Below, piece by piece: positions 34,306 through 46,600 of a stretch of DNA of 64,000 nucleotides; position 1 is the first letter of the stretch, and each line of letters starts with the position of its first letter. Position numbers and translations under genes: made by a program. This stretch comes from Poa pratensis (lineage: Eukaryota > Streptophyta > Magnoliopsida > Poales > Poaceae), in NCBI GenBank assembly GCA_947311845.1, contig CAMZMU010000075.1, forward strand, positions 20,866,747 to 20,930,746, in the 5' to 3' direction. Under the pieces are notes generated by a model. The model was not told the origin of the DNA. It worked only from the letters and a program-made list of their open reading frames with translations, and ran no database searches.

Positions 34306-34790
34306 GTGTGTTCATGTTTCTGTTGTTCGTGTACGAGCGGTATTGTTGACCCGCAAAAGTTTCATTACTATGCAGTTCGTGTATGAGGGAAATCGTGGTA
34401 TGACGGTTGGTTCCACACGGTGTAGTTCTCATTCTTATATAAATGTTTCTTCCATACATGACACTATGCAGTGAAGATAATGCATGTTTAGCTTTCATTG
34501 TGGTAGCTCATTGATGTTCTAATATATTTATGTGTTCAATCTGCTGATCGTAACACTGTGATCGTTATAAGAGGGTTGGCTATACATTGTGCAATTCTCA
34601 TACTTGTATCAAGTTTCTAGTGCTGAAGACGTATGGTTAGCACTCATCTAATTGTTTGTTTTATCCCCTCATGACGCATGCTTATAATGGTAACCTGTGT
34701 AGGACACGCCCATCTCCCTGGATCTCTCGACTTCGTCAGTTTGTCTGAGAACCCTCTTTGATGCATATTGGCGCCTGATAAGTACTTCGC
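34306..34790 (+). repeat. Inverted repeat partner of 22914-23329
   Basis: Matches the reverse complement of 22914-23329 in patches over the whole length. No transposase motif or terminal repeat recognised. Confidence 0.75.
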
Positions 34791-34892
34791 AATGCGAAGA
34801 GCTAATTTTGTATTTTTGGTCTCTTACTGGCAACAGCAAATGCTACTGTAAGAAAAAAATTATACATGAACTAGAGGCATACATAATGACAT

Positions 34893-35662
34893 TTTTTTCG
34901 CAAAACCGCAAAAGCCTTGCGTTTCGATTCATTGATAGAAAAGGAAGTTTACGTACACGTCCAAAACAAGGACGAACACCCCACCATTCAACTCAACCCA
35001 CGCCTACACTAGGGAGAAGCTGTCGCAGACCCCGCGCGCCGTGTCAAAGAGCACCGCGTTGCATTGCTTCTAGATCCACCGAGCCGTAAGCATGATCGCC
35101 GAGGATGCGCCTTTGTGAAGGGCTTTAGGGGTACCCCTGAGCTCAATGCTTTAGGGCAAATGGTGGTCTCGCCGTGGATCGGATCTAGGAGAGCACCTCA
35201 TGCCAGATCGTCCTAGAGAATGGGCGGCCCGTGAGAAGGTGACCCATGGTCTCCACTGACTGGTCACGGAGTGGGCAGCTCGCGGGGTGGGGAAGTCCGT
35301 AGCGCACCAGTCTCTCACCCATCCAACATCTGTCCAGGCAAGCGACACCCTTGGGGCAACCCACGTCTTCCAATTGAGCTTCCAGGAACTCGACATGATC
35401 GCCCCTTGGAAGAGGGTGAGATAACAGGATCTGGAAGTGAACTGAGAGTCCAGCGCCACAACATGGTGTCGTTCTACGTGGAGAGCCGCATGTCCCGCTG
35501 CCGGATGCACAACTGGACTGGATGTACTGCCAGAGGGCGAGGGGGCTCAGCGCACCGGCTAGGTCCGCAATCCACCGGCGCTCCAACAGCGCCGAGCGCC
35601 ACGAGGTCAGGGGCCACGTCTATAAGGATTGTCCATCCAGCCACCGGTCTTCCCAGAATATA
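34893..35662 (-). mobile_element. 5'-truncated LINE with 15-bp target duplication
   Basis: The perfect direct repeat catacataatgacat lies at 34878-34892 and 35663-35677. The minus strand encodes the end of a plant LINE polyprotein, the zinc-binding region after reverse transcriptase: RLVRYGLPHPASCPLRDQSVET, then GHLLTGRPFSRTIWHEVLS. It then runs into a LINE 3' end (CTATCAATGAATCGAAACGC) and poly-A (poly-T at 34893 on plus). Frame breaks are present. A dead-on-arrival insertion. Confidence 0.92.
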
Positions 35663-35677
35663 CATACATAATGACAT

Positions 35678-36232
35678 GACATGAAAGAACCACATCTTCT
35701 TTCCATTTTTACAGCTTACATATTAAAATTGAATCAAAGATTACATATTTCGTTTGACACAAAAATAAACAAGGGGGTCCAGAAGCACTCATGGGAAGAC
35801 CATCGTGCTACATAATTAGTTACACACCCATCATCACTATAAGTATTCTGTAATGTGCACGAGGCACTTGGTTCTGAACTTCTGATGGCTTGAAGAATTA
35901 AGGCCTGTAATTCACATGTTCAGCAACTAGTATCTCCAGCTGCATCACACATCGAATCGGTCTTCCAAGGTAGCCGTATGTGAGATTCTCTGTTTTGCTA
36001 AAGAAACAGCAGTGCACCTTATAAAAACCTTGCTTTATTCAGTATTCGATCTGTTGAATACTTGACATATTTTACATGCTCTTGTATTCCTTTCAAGCCA
36101 ACAAATGGCTATAGCTAGCTCTGACATTTATTCGAGTATATAGCTCTACGAGCTTTGCGGTTCTTTAGTTCAGAAAAGGTAGCACTCACAGATCTAAAAC
36201 CAGCTCAGCTCACTTCCACACCATCTGCTTAC
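35678..36232. other. Spacer downstream of the epoxide hydrolase gene
   Basis: No gene recognised. The right part is probably the 3' UTR of the minus-strand gene ending at 36233. Confidence 0.45.
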
Positions 36233-38098
36233 TCAGTTCTCAGTAAATTTGCCTAGGAAGGACAGTATCTCAGCGCTCACTCTCTCGGCCTGCTCTTGCT
36301 GGAGGAAATGGTGTCCTTCAATGATGGCAACCTCCAGGTCTGGAACAATGGACTTTAAACCCCCGCCCTCGACGTAGTGCTTGGTTCCAAAGGACTCGAC
36401 GCCGATGTCCTTCTCGCCCATGATGAATTTCGTAGGCACCATGATCTTCGCGCCATGCCATGGTGCAGTGAGCCTCCAATTCCTGTGTTCCACATGGATT
36501 AGCACGGATCTAGATCGAACACAAAGCGTGGAAGAGGTTATGGAACTTACGTGTCCATCATGCGGTAGTAGTTGAGTGGCCCGGTGAAACCAGACTTATG
36601 AAAGTTCTCAGCATACTGGCCTAGTTCTCCGTCGGTCATCCAAGGAAGTGGGGATGGTGCTGTCTCGAGGAAGTCTATGATCTCTACTCCAGGAGGAGCG
36701 GCGAAGACGTCGAATTCGATGGAGTAGAACTTCTTTAGGACGGTCGCGGCGTCGTAGCGGGCAAATGCCTTTTCAGCTCTTCCAGGCTCCTGCAGATATG
36801 ATGTTGAAATAAATTGGTCATTTTGCAACACGCTATATGGTGGTAAATACAGACCATGGTTACAGATGGAAAGTAAAAGATATGTTCATCTTTATGACAC
36901 ACTGGGCCTGAAGCTGTAATTGTTTTCTTTTCGAGTTGCTTATCCTGAATATAGAATCTTTAATCCTACTATTGATTACTCCCTCCTTATCAAAATATAA
37001 GATGTTTTAGACATTTCAACATGTACCACACACGGATTGAAATGAGTGAATCTACAAACTAATACATGTCTAGATCCATCTATATCAGAACAATGCTCAA
37101 TATGTAAAACATGTTATATTTTGATACGGAGGGAGTATAAAATATCTAATCCTACCATTGATTATAGAATCTCTAATCCCACTAGTCCTAGTTTTCCAAA
37201 TGCTAACAGACGTTGTTCTAATTTTCAGAAAACAAACAGAATCATAATTTGGATATAGACAGTCAGTTCGTAAATCAAGGTTTCTTCACTGAGTGTCCTC
37301 TGAGCACAGAAATTAAAAGATTCGTCAACCAATTAGCCCCCTCGAACTATCGTCTTCTTCAAACTTTTTATACGCACATTTGCTTCAATTTTTCTGTAAC
37401 CAAAGTGTGCAACTGTGCAAGAGCTTCCATTTCACACACCCATGCACTGTAATTTGAAGCAGAAGATTGGATGCTGAAACTATATCGCAGTACATAGGAG
37501 GCAAATCATGGGCAAGGATCACAAGTCGAACCTGGAACTGCGTGATGTAGAACCCATCGCCGAGCGCCGCAAAGAGCTCCGTGACCGGGCCAGGGGAGCG
37601 GGGTAGTAGGGCACCCCGAGGCCGACGACGGCGCGCACCCGGTCCGGCCGGAGCAGGCAGAGATGCCACGCCACCTGCGCGCCCCAGTCGTGGCCCACAA
37701 CAAACACCTGCTCCCGCCACGTCAGTCAGTGTCAGCACCTGACACTCTGACTCGCGGTGCCCAGGAGACAAAGAAACATGAAAAGGGCGCACCTTGGGGA
37801 GGCAGAGGTGGTCGAGGATCCCGACGGCGTCGCCGACGAGGTGGAGGATGGTGTAGGCGGCGGGGTCGGCGGGGGCGGAGGAGTCGCCGTAGCCGCGGAG
37901 GTCGGGGGCGAGGGCGCGGAAGCCGCGGGCCGCCAGGGCGGCCATCTGGTGGCGCCACGATAGCCACAGCTCCGGGAAGCCGTGGAGGAGGAGCACCGCC
38001 GGACCGGCGGCGGGGCCCTGCTCCGCGACGTGGAGGGAGACGCCGTTGACCTCCGCGCTCCAGTGCCGCACCTCGCCGCCTGCGTCGACGGACTCCAT
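36233..38098 (-). pseudogene. Soluble epoxide hydrolase, 4 exons, one-base frameshift in exon 2
   Basis: An alpha/beta-hydrolase fold epoxide hydrolase, a family that opens epoxides of fatty acids or xenobiotics in the cytosol. Exons in coding order: 38098-37793, 37707-37532, 36789-36551, 36482-36233, with GT-AG junctions. HGFPE (residues 39-43) gives the oxyanion site, GHDWGA (107-112) the nucleophile Asp, [12 protein letters not shown] a lid tyrosine, GEKD the charge relay acid and GHHFLQQE the catalytic His. In exon 2, after VGLGVPYYP, the frame shifts: the run of four G at 37600-37603 (C on the coding strand) is one base short of the length needed to read on into the conserved GPVTELFAALGDGFYITQFQ. 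As given, the frame ends early. With that base the family's usual length (about 323 aa) would result. It is either a recent pseudogene or a homopolymer sequencing error. Confidence 0.85.
36979..37135. mobile_element. Stowaway MITE in epoxide hydrolase intron 2
   Basis: 157 bp with terminal inverted repeats CTCCCTCCTTATCAAAATAT and ATATTTTGATACGGAGGGAG, flanked by TA on both sides (36977-36978 and 37136-37137). A Tc1/Mariner-type non-autonomous element. Confidence 0.95.
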
Positions 38099-39918
38099 GG
38101 TTGGGTTACGTTGACTCGCCGAGCGTGTGCGTGCTCTTCTGCTCGTCCGCTGTCTTTCTTGTACGCGTGTCCTCTCTCATTTACGGTAGCTTGAACTTTG
38201 AAGACAAAAATGATTTATTCCAAATCCAAATATTTGACCCGTAGTATTCTCGTGCAATATTTAGTCAATCGGTCGCTATCCCGTACCATACGATGTCGGT
38301 GAAGACCGGAGGCCACCGTGGGCCACGCCGGCGCTGGTGATGCCGGTGGCAAAATGGCGCCTCCTGTTGGGAAAATGCAACTCCATAACTACAGTATGTC
38401 TATGAGTATCTCCCCTGTTTATTTGATACTTTTAAATACTTTACGATCCATGCAGAAATATTAATAAATCTTTAAATATCAATGCATTATCAATAATTAC
38501 TGGATTTCATGTAATTTATTTTTTAGATTCATGTACTAACAAGAAATTTTTATACATGCATTGACCAAAAAAACACGCATTAGCATATTTTTTTTTTGTT
38601 TTATCGATATATCAATTAGTAGATAATATCGTTCGTTGGATGCAAAATCAACGGTCATGATAAGCAGTCATGATAAGCGGAGGAGATCCTCATAGTTGTG
38701 GAAAAACTGCGTTGCTCTTCTTGCGGGGAATCCACTCGTAGGAGCGCGCCTCCTCTTCCTCCTCCTCATACATGGTACACATATCGTGGAAGTTCACGTG
38801 TATGTCTCCGGATAAGATGGTCAATCTAGCGTAGGCACGGGGCCGGGCGTCCTACCTTCCTCTGTTGAGACCTGCAACACCACAGGTAGGCCCGGCCACT
38901 GGGCGAGATCCTCCAGCGCAGAGGCCTCCATGGCCACTGGGCTGGGGAGCGCACGCGAGCCCCCAATGACGAGCTGACCTCGTGGTCGTGCTTTCGGGGA
39001 CCGGGGAACCACTTCCTCGACTTGCTTCTGGTCGGAGGTGGTGCAGGCGTGGCGGCCTGAGCTGCGTGTCAGCGGCGAGAAGCAAAGTGGGGAGAAGAGT
39101 GGCCGCAGATAGGGACCCTTCTCGCACGGGCGCATTAAAAGGACCGGGGCAAGGGTAGGTGGGTGGGTCGGGCCTGGGACTGTTCTTTTTCTGCCGTGGG
39201 GACGCAAACTCATCCTAAATTTTAGTTGGAAATGAGTACAAGCGAACAACAAAAGCGAACATCGGCCAGTTCGCGCCGCCGTGTTGGATGTGATTTTTAC
39301 CCGCGGACACAAATGGGCAGGCGGACGAAATGAACCGCCCGTTTACTCTAAACTAGTGAACCACGGCATCGAATCCTCACTAAATGTGAAATCCAGCAAG
39401 CCTAATACGACGATTTTTTAAGCTTGGCACCCCACCGGTCAGTTCCTAGATCCTTCATCGCCTCTCAGTTATTTCCACACCCAAGTGTACACGTACTCAT
39501 AAAAAAAAAGTGTACACGTAAAATGTTACAACTGTTGTTACAGGCTGTAAAGTTTATAAATCAAATCAAATCACTCATGCAACAAAACAATAATTGAACT
39601 CAAATCAAATAAAAACATACACGAGTTTATAAATCAAATAATTTTTTTCTAAATCAACTCAAATCACTAATGCAACAAAAAATGTTGCAACTGTTATTAC
39701 AGGTTGTAGAGTTTATAAATCAAATCACTCATGCAACAAAAAAAAAGAACTTAACTCAAATCAAATCATACACGAGTTTATAAATAAAATAAAAAAGTTT
39801 ATAAATCAAATCAAATCAACACATACACAAGTTTAGGTTGTGTCAAAAATACAAAAAACAATTGAAGCAAAATACTTGTATGTTTATAACACAATTTGGG
39901 CACGTTTACAAAAAAAAC
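38099..39918. other. Spacer upstream of epoxide hydrolase
   Basis: The left part is probable promoter. The frames at 38821-39312 are GC-rich and unrecognised. 39500-39900 is A-rich low-complexity DNA with repeated AAATCAAATCA-like words. No gene supported. Confidence 0.45.
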
Positions 39919-40639
39919 TGTCAGGGGAATAATCGGGTGGTAGCAAGTACCCGGAATCTCCGGCTACTCCCTCAGGCCGATCACCCGGAGTATGCTACCG
40001 GCCATCTCCCGCTAGCCGGCACATCGGATCCTCTAGCGAAGACAGAGACAAGGAGACAAGAAGGTATGGGCTCGGTGTCCTGCCGAGTCCCCAGGGTCAA
40101 CTAGATGGCCTCGTGCACAGTGTACAGTCTACAGTGCACAGTACCCGGAAGCCCATGATGACAAGACATAAAGTTGTCAGCCACTCCGCTGGCCGACGTG
40201 GCTGACGCCATCTGCAGTGCCAGCCACTGTAGCCGACATCAGGACACTCAACATTGTGGCTAACTGCTAGTCGGGTCCTACCCGCTAGTCGGTCGCTTCC
40301 CTGTAACCGGCTCCTCGGCCCTATATAAGGGGAGCCGGGCATCCCATGGAAGGGGTTGGTTCGGTTCACTTCACTTCATACTCACCACCATAGCCCTCAC
40401 CTACGAGGAAGAGAACACCGCATACAGCTCAAGGAGCACCATTGTAGCCCTTTGTGATCATCTTATACATCACTAGGCAGGAGTAGAGGTGTTACCTCCA
40501 TACGAGGGCCCTGAACCTGGGTATGTCTCGGTCTCCCCGTGCTCGTATCTGATCCAGAACAAGCGCCGTCGTTCGCCACCTGAGGTTCCACCCACTTAAG
40601 TCATCCCCTGATGGCACTGCCGTGCAATATACCACGACA
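39919..40639 (+). mobile_element. Solo LTR, 721 bp
   Basis: It begins TGTCAGGGG and ends TATACCACGACA. The flanking pentamers are AAAAC (39914-39918) and AAAAT (40640-40644), a probable 5-bp duplication with one mismatch. A TATA box (CCTATATAAGGGGAGCC) lies near 40320. The TGTC...GACA termini resemble the LTRs at 6179 and 60665. Confidence 0.8.
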
Positions 40640-40644
40640 AAAAT

Positions 40645-41799
40645 TGTATGTAACATTGCATCAAATGCTCACAACAAAAACCAAATATTATCAAAGTGGA
40701 TCCGTTGTATGTTTTCCTTCGCCTCCGGGCCTCCCTATAGCGGTGGCGAAAAGGTCTAGATCCTTTTTCTCTCAAATTCTTTTTGGTCATTTCCTTCGCC
40801 TTCGGGCCTCACTGAAAATATTATATCTACTAATGAAATCGGAAGCCAGTAGTTGTTGGAACTTTCAATAAAAAAAAATCTCCAAAAGACATAATAACAG
40901 TGTAAAAGTAGCTGCCGTGTGGACATAGGAGAGATCAACACTACATGCATAACAGCTGCCTGAGAAATTCTGAAGAAAAGAACCAGCACGTGTGGTGTGA
41001 CTGGGGCAATCGCTGGCTCACGAGACGACCGACGCGAGGCGTCCCATCGGTCGCCCGGACCAGATCATTTTCCTTACAAAGTCATAATCATACGAAAGAA
41101 ACTTTTTAATATGAATCTAGCCGTCACAATTATGTATTATTGATCTAATTATTAGTCAAACATAAATTCAGACAATCAAAAGTGATTTAATTTTTAGTTT
41201 TGGTTGTTGTCGTTTTTCTTCCCCTAGTCTGACTAGGGTATTCTTCCTATCTGGCGGTCACGCACCGACGGGAAATTTGTGTTTGTTAGTGATTGGATCC
41301 CGTGGCCTCTAGGAAATCTGCAGGTTTTCAGATTATTCCTATCAAAGCACCGAGCCAAATGGTTTTCCATCTATTTTTTACCATCTTAACTAGGATGTGG
41401 TCAAAGCGGAAAATGTCAATGCATGCAAGTTATTTTTATTAGACTATCTATAATGGGGAGTAACATATCTAATAACATACATTCATAGGCAAAAAAAAGA
41501 TAATGTGCCGTGTAATTAAAGAAGAGAGAAACAAATAGAGTAACATATTATGTTACCATCTGTAAAAAATATATTATGTTACCACATAACACTTCGCAAT
41601 ATTAAATGAGTCTACAAAATAATAAATAATTGTCTCTATATTACCACACATATTTATGACACTTACCACTATAGTGGTATTAACATATACTAATAACATA
41701 TGTATATATGTATGTTTTAGTCTAAATTATTTCCAACTATAACTAGTCTTACTAGTTGGATGTCGGATCATGTTAACGACACATCTACCAAAGTGTGCC
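40645..41799. other. Unassigned spacer
   Basis: AT-rich with no recognised coding sequence. 41440-41740 contains repetitive AACATA(T/C)-rich MITE-like sequence without clear ends. Confidence 0.4.
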
Positions 41800-43235
41800 C
41801 AAATGGAGACTATCAAGGACATTTTGCCAATTATGTAACGGGTTCACAAGATTGTCTCAAAGCGTCTTGTCCGCCTACATCCAGAGCTTAAAGATCTAAT
41901 ATTGAAAAAACAAATTCCCTTTATTCTCGGATTGATAGCGGGTAATGCTATTGTCACATTTGAATGCTTGCACGGACTGGTAGGAGAGGAATGGCGTATT
42001 ATCCTTCCGTTCTTACAAATTTTTTGAACTTATCAAATGTGTATGACTGGTTAGACTACGATTTATTGGAGAAAGCTCTACTAAGGTGAGGCTTCTCACA
42101 TGTATGTGTGGACTACATCATGGAGGGCATCATGGAGTGTGTTAGATCCTAAAATATTATTTGAAATCAATGGAAATATCTTGAAAAAAATTACGCCTTC
42201 ATGGGGACTTCGCCTAGGTGATAGACTGCCCCCTTTCTTGTTCTTATTTATAGCTGATGTGCTATCTGGTTTGCTGAACAAGGTGATCCATGATGATGAA
42301 CTGGTGCTAGTCCGAATATGCCGACAGGTATCGGGGGTTTCCCATCTATTACCTGCAGTGATACTCTATTTTTTTTAAAGCCAATGCAATGCAAGTAGCT
42401 GTGGAAAAGTGTGCGTTGAATACATATGGGTCATCAACTTAGGAATCTGAGGAAGTGTTCCATACTTTTTGCATATTGTTGTCCTACTAATGTATGGAGG
42501 AGGTGAATTGAATTCTAGATGTGTCATAAGAAGTGTCTGATCCTAATTACTTGGGTCTCCCTATTGGAGAAGGGGGAATGAATAAAGAGAAGAGCAAAGT
42601 TGAGTAAACATCATGTTGATCCGTGGACAAAGATTCTGTTGGAAATATTGAGGATCATGGAGGTGGTGCAGCTAGCATGCAACCTGAGAATGGTGTTCGA
42701 CCAACCTAGAATTTATGGTGGAAATCTATCCTACCACTTAAAGACTCATTTGATTTAAAGGAATTGCATAGGATTTGTGGAGGATTGAATCCTATAGAAA
42801 ATTTTCCTATCTTGGCCATTTGATTTGTAGGATTGGATCCTATAGTAATTTTTCCTAAGGAATCACTTTTAATTACTACTTCTCATAGGAAATCTAACAT
42901 TCACTCCAACCTCTTTTTAAAATTCGTTTGGTGAAATCAAACAAACTTTAGTGCATGCAAAATCCTATAGGATTGGAGTGTGCATGTCATTGAAATCCTT
43001 CAATTTTCCTATTATTACATTTTTCCTATCACACGAATCAAAGATGCCCTAAAAATGAGGACCTTAGGTTGGAAGGTTATTTCGAGAGCATTGGCCATAA
43101 ACCACTTGGAAGTGTTGGATGCAGTCTTTGTGGTACTGCTTATGAGGATTCTTTACCATGCTTTGATCTTATGCCCAAATGTTGCAAAAAAAATTGGGAC
43201 AACCTCACAGAGGAATAGTCGCTACCGGCGTTAGA
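41800..43235 (+). mobile_element. Degenerate LINE reverse transcriptase
   Basis: The plus strand holds scattered L1-type reverse transcriptase motifs in shifting frames: RLRPHPELKDLI, IAFECLHG-like, EKALLR.GFSHMYVWT, TPSWGLRLGDRLPPFLFLFI followed by ADVLSGLLNK, ICRQVSGVSHLL, then YLGLPIGEGGMNKEK. Many stops. It is interrupted by a MITE at about 42744-43053. Confidence 0.85.
42744..43053. mobile_element. MITE inserted in the LINE relic
   Basis: About 310 bp with inverted termini (left CATTTGATTTAAAGGAATT, right GAATCAAAGATGCCC). It is full of the internal words AATCCTATAGG and TTTTCCTA, and splits LINE sequence. The duplication at the ends (TAA-like) is not clear, so the superfamily is left open. 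Confidence 0.65.
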
Positions 43236-43394
43236 ATGAGTCAGGTTCACTCGACATGAATGGTTATTTTATATGTTAGTGTGTTGTTAAAGCTATGTTT
43301 TTGCAATTCAAATTATGAGCCGTCAGGTTGCAATTTCGCGTCAGATTTTATTGTAAAAATCAATGACGGTTCAGTTCAGAATATGAGGTTGTAC

Positions 43395-43405
43395 TAGCCG
43401 TTAGG
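43395..43405 (-). promoter_or_regulatory. MSA element upstream of CDC20
   Basis: The minus strand reads CCTAACGGCTA, a perfect match to the mitosis-specific activator consensus YCYAACGGYYA bound by MYB3R factors, 275 bp before the CDC20 ATG. CDC20 is a known kind of G2/M-expressed target. Function here is inferred. Confidence 0.7.
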
Positions 43406-43679
43406 GTCCGCTTCGAGCCGACGGGACACGCCGTATTTCTATTCCTAAAATACCCCCAAGGCCCCAAGCCCCCAACCCAATATCCGTCGAACGCCAATCG
43501 CCCCCAATCCTCCCAAAACCTTGCCGCCGGCGAAATCCCCCGTGCCTCGCAATCCACATCGATCGCCTCCGTACCCCAACACGCCCGAATCTTTCAACTT
43601 CCCCGGATCGATTCTCGCATCTCTCTGCGCTGCTGGTTGTCTGATCCTTCGGGGGATTCCTCGTTACTATCCCTCGCCC

Positions 43680-46600
43680 ATGGAGGCGGCGGGCTCCAGC
43701 TCGTCCCGGGCGCCGAGACGCCGCCGGCCGGAGCTGCGGCCGCCGGCGCCTGAGGTGGCCGGCCCGAGCAGGCCCTACATGCCGTCCCTCTGCACCAACT
43801 CCAAGAACCCGTCCACCAAATGCTACGTGAGTTGCCGCGAAATTCCCCCTTTTCTTGGCTCCTCCCCCAGGTTCTTGGTTGCTTCGCTTTTGAATTCCTT
43901 GATTGTTGCTGTGCGCTCGCTCGTTCTTGAAAGTGATCCCGTGCTTGCGTCCTAGTTATCCATGATTACCGGTTATTAACACAATTTTTGGTAATTTCCG
44001 AAAGAAATATGTTCTCGTGTTCCACCTTGGTTATTCGGTGGTTCTTGATGTTCTAGCCCGCTCGTTCTTGAAAGGGATCCCGTTCTTGCGTCCTAGTTAT
44101 CCATGATTAGGCGGCTATTAACGAAGCATTTTGGTAATTCTTGAAAGAAATATGACCTAGTGTTCCACCTTGGTTATTCGGTGGTTCTTGATGTTCTACA
44201 GCAAATGGTTTGATTAGCGGCTAATTTAGGAAATGCGTGATCGCATCCCAGCTATGGATGATTTAGCAGTTATGGATGCCAAGGAACGTTTTCTTTTTTT
44301 TGGCCTTTTGGGACAGGTGTTGATTGGTAAGAAGTATTATTCGTCCTTCTGAACCAAACTACTTGTGCTTATGCAGTTCTTGCTCACGGCTTTTGTTGAG
44401 GGGATTACTTCTTGAAACACAAAACATTGCGATTTCACAGTTGAAAAGCGCAGCATGATCTCTCGATTTTTGTTGGCTACATTTTGTTAACCCCATTTGG
44501 TGTTTTTTAGCTACTTATCAAGATTTATAAACTTGTCCAGCTTCGAAATGAAATAATCCATTCTAGATCTCATTCTTATTGATATTTTGAACAATACCTA
44601 TTGAAACTGTATGATAGTTGATCAATGGGCGTTCACATACTAGTGTTTCTGTAAAGAAGCTCTTTTCTTCAGCCCTAGATGGTTAATTCGTACATTTGTT
44701 TGAGAAAGAATGATCCTTCATAAACTGAAATTTGCTGTTGATAAATTTAATTCCTTTTATGTAACAAGGTAGAACATTACCTACGTCATATAATGCAAAA
44801 CAAACAGTTAACATGTACAAGACTACCCGTAAGATTGGGTCCACAAGGGGATAAAAATGGAAGAACATACAAAGAACCAAAATGCTAAGATGATTACTTT
44901 TTGAAAAATAAACATCAGAAGACATTTTGATTTTATTCTTACAAAAGGTCAGCGTGATTTTTTATTAGTTTTAATTGGCCCCGTTTGGTGTTTGATAACT
45001 ATTTCTGAAGATTTATAAACTTGCAAGGCTTTAAAATGCATACTTCCTTTAGATCTCATTGGTGTTGGTATTATCAATGAGAAACTATTGAATGTGGTTT
45101 TTTCGGCCCTTGATCTGTCAAATGCAAACAATGCATTCATTCAGTACATTCGGTTGCGAAGGATTAATCCTTCATAAACTTTAGTTTGTTCTGCTGTGCC
45201 CTTCATTCAAACATGAATTGATTGTTTGTTACTTTAGCAATGTGGTATTTGTTTTTGATAGAATTTTCTGCATACATTAATATCTGCTGTATACTTCTTA
45301 ATAAATATGTGGCTGCACTTATATGTTGTATGCATTGTTCTTATCTGTTTTCCTCTACAGTTCTTACTTTAAGCTTGGTTACTTCACAGTAGAATCAGTA
45401 CAAATCGTTATGTATTCGTGTCTCAGTTGCCTGCAACATATATCAAGGGAAAACTACTCGTGATGCTCCGTGAAACTCCAACAGTATCATGTCATGTAAT
45501 CACGGCTCATTTCCTCGGGGTCATAAATTAAAACTTTGCATCTTTTATGTACCAACTTCCAGCAAGCACATCACGGAAATATACTAGATGGTGTAATAGT
45601 TCTTAGCTTTTTTAGTAACTCTCTGATTTACACTAATATGTAAAAAAAAAAACATGTCTAATATATGTATGATTCTTTATAATGACAGGGTGACAGATTC
45701 ATACCAGATAGGTCAGCAATGGACATGGACATGGCATATTACCTCCTCACGGAACCTAAAAAGGACCAGGAAAATGAAGGCATCGTATCACCAGCTAAAG
45801 AAGCATACAGGAGGCTTCTCGCTGAGAAATTCCTGAGCGGCAGGACCAGGATTCTTGCCTTCAGGAACAAGCCACCGGAACCTGAAGGGATGCTGCAGCA
45901 GATTTCAGTTGAAACTTTCAGTCAGACCAACTCTGCTAAACAGCGCCGAAAGATTCCAAAGGTATGCAAAATGCATTGCTGTTTGTGGACCTTCTGCCCT
46001 TCTGATTCTTTAGACAAGTAGCATTGTTCTATTAGTTACACCATATGCTTAGACTGCTTACTTTTTTCAGTTTGCTGAGAGGACGTTGGATGCCCCTGGA
46101 GTGGTTGATGATTACTATCTTAACGTGTTGGACTGGGGAAGCAAAAATGTGGTGTCCATTGCCCTTGAGAATACCTTGTACTTGTGGAATTCATCTGATA
46201 GCTCTACTTCTGAGCTTGTGACTGTTGACGGTGACAATGGTCCCATCACTAGTGTCAGCTGGTCTTCTGAGGGGCAACATATTGCCGTTGGCCTAAACTC
46301 TTCTGACATCCAGCTCTGGGACGTGAGCTCTAGTCGCATGGTTAGTTCTCTCAACACCTGTACTGCAGTGTAAGCACTTCAGCTCATACTGACACAAATA
46401 TGTCTCATAAATTTTGCAGCTGAGAACACTCCGAGGTGTCCATGAATCGAGGGTTGGTTCACTGGCTTGGAACAGTAACATCCTGACAACCGGTGGAATG
46501 GATGGCAAGATCGTGAACAACGATGTCAGGATGAGATCCCATATGGTTCAGACATACCGAGGGCATGCAGCGGAGGTATGCGGGTTGAGATGGTCAGGAT

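Noticed and set aside
37663..38049. Arg/Gly-rich plus-strand frame
   Set aside because: It lies antisense over exon 1 of the epoxide hydrolase and has no homology.
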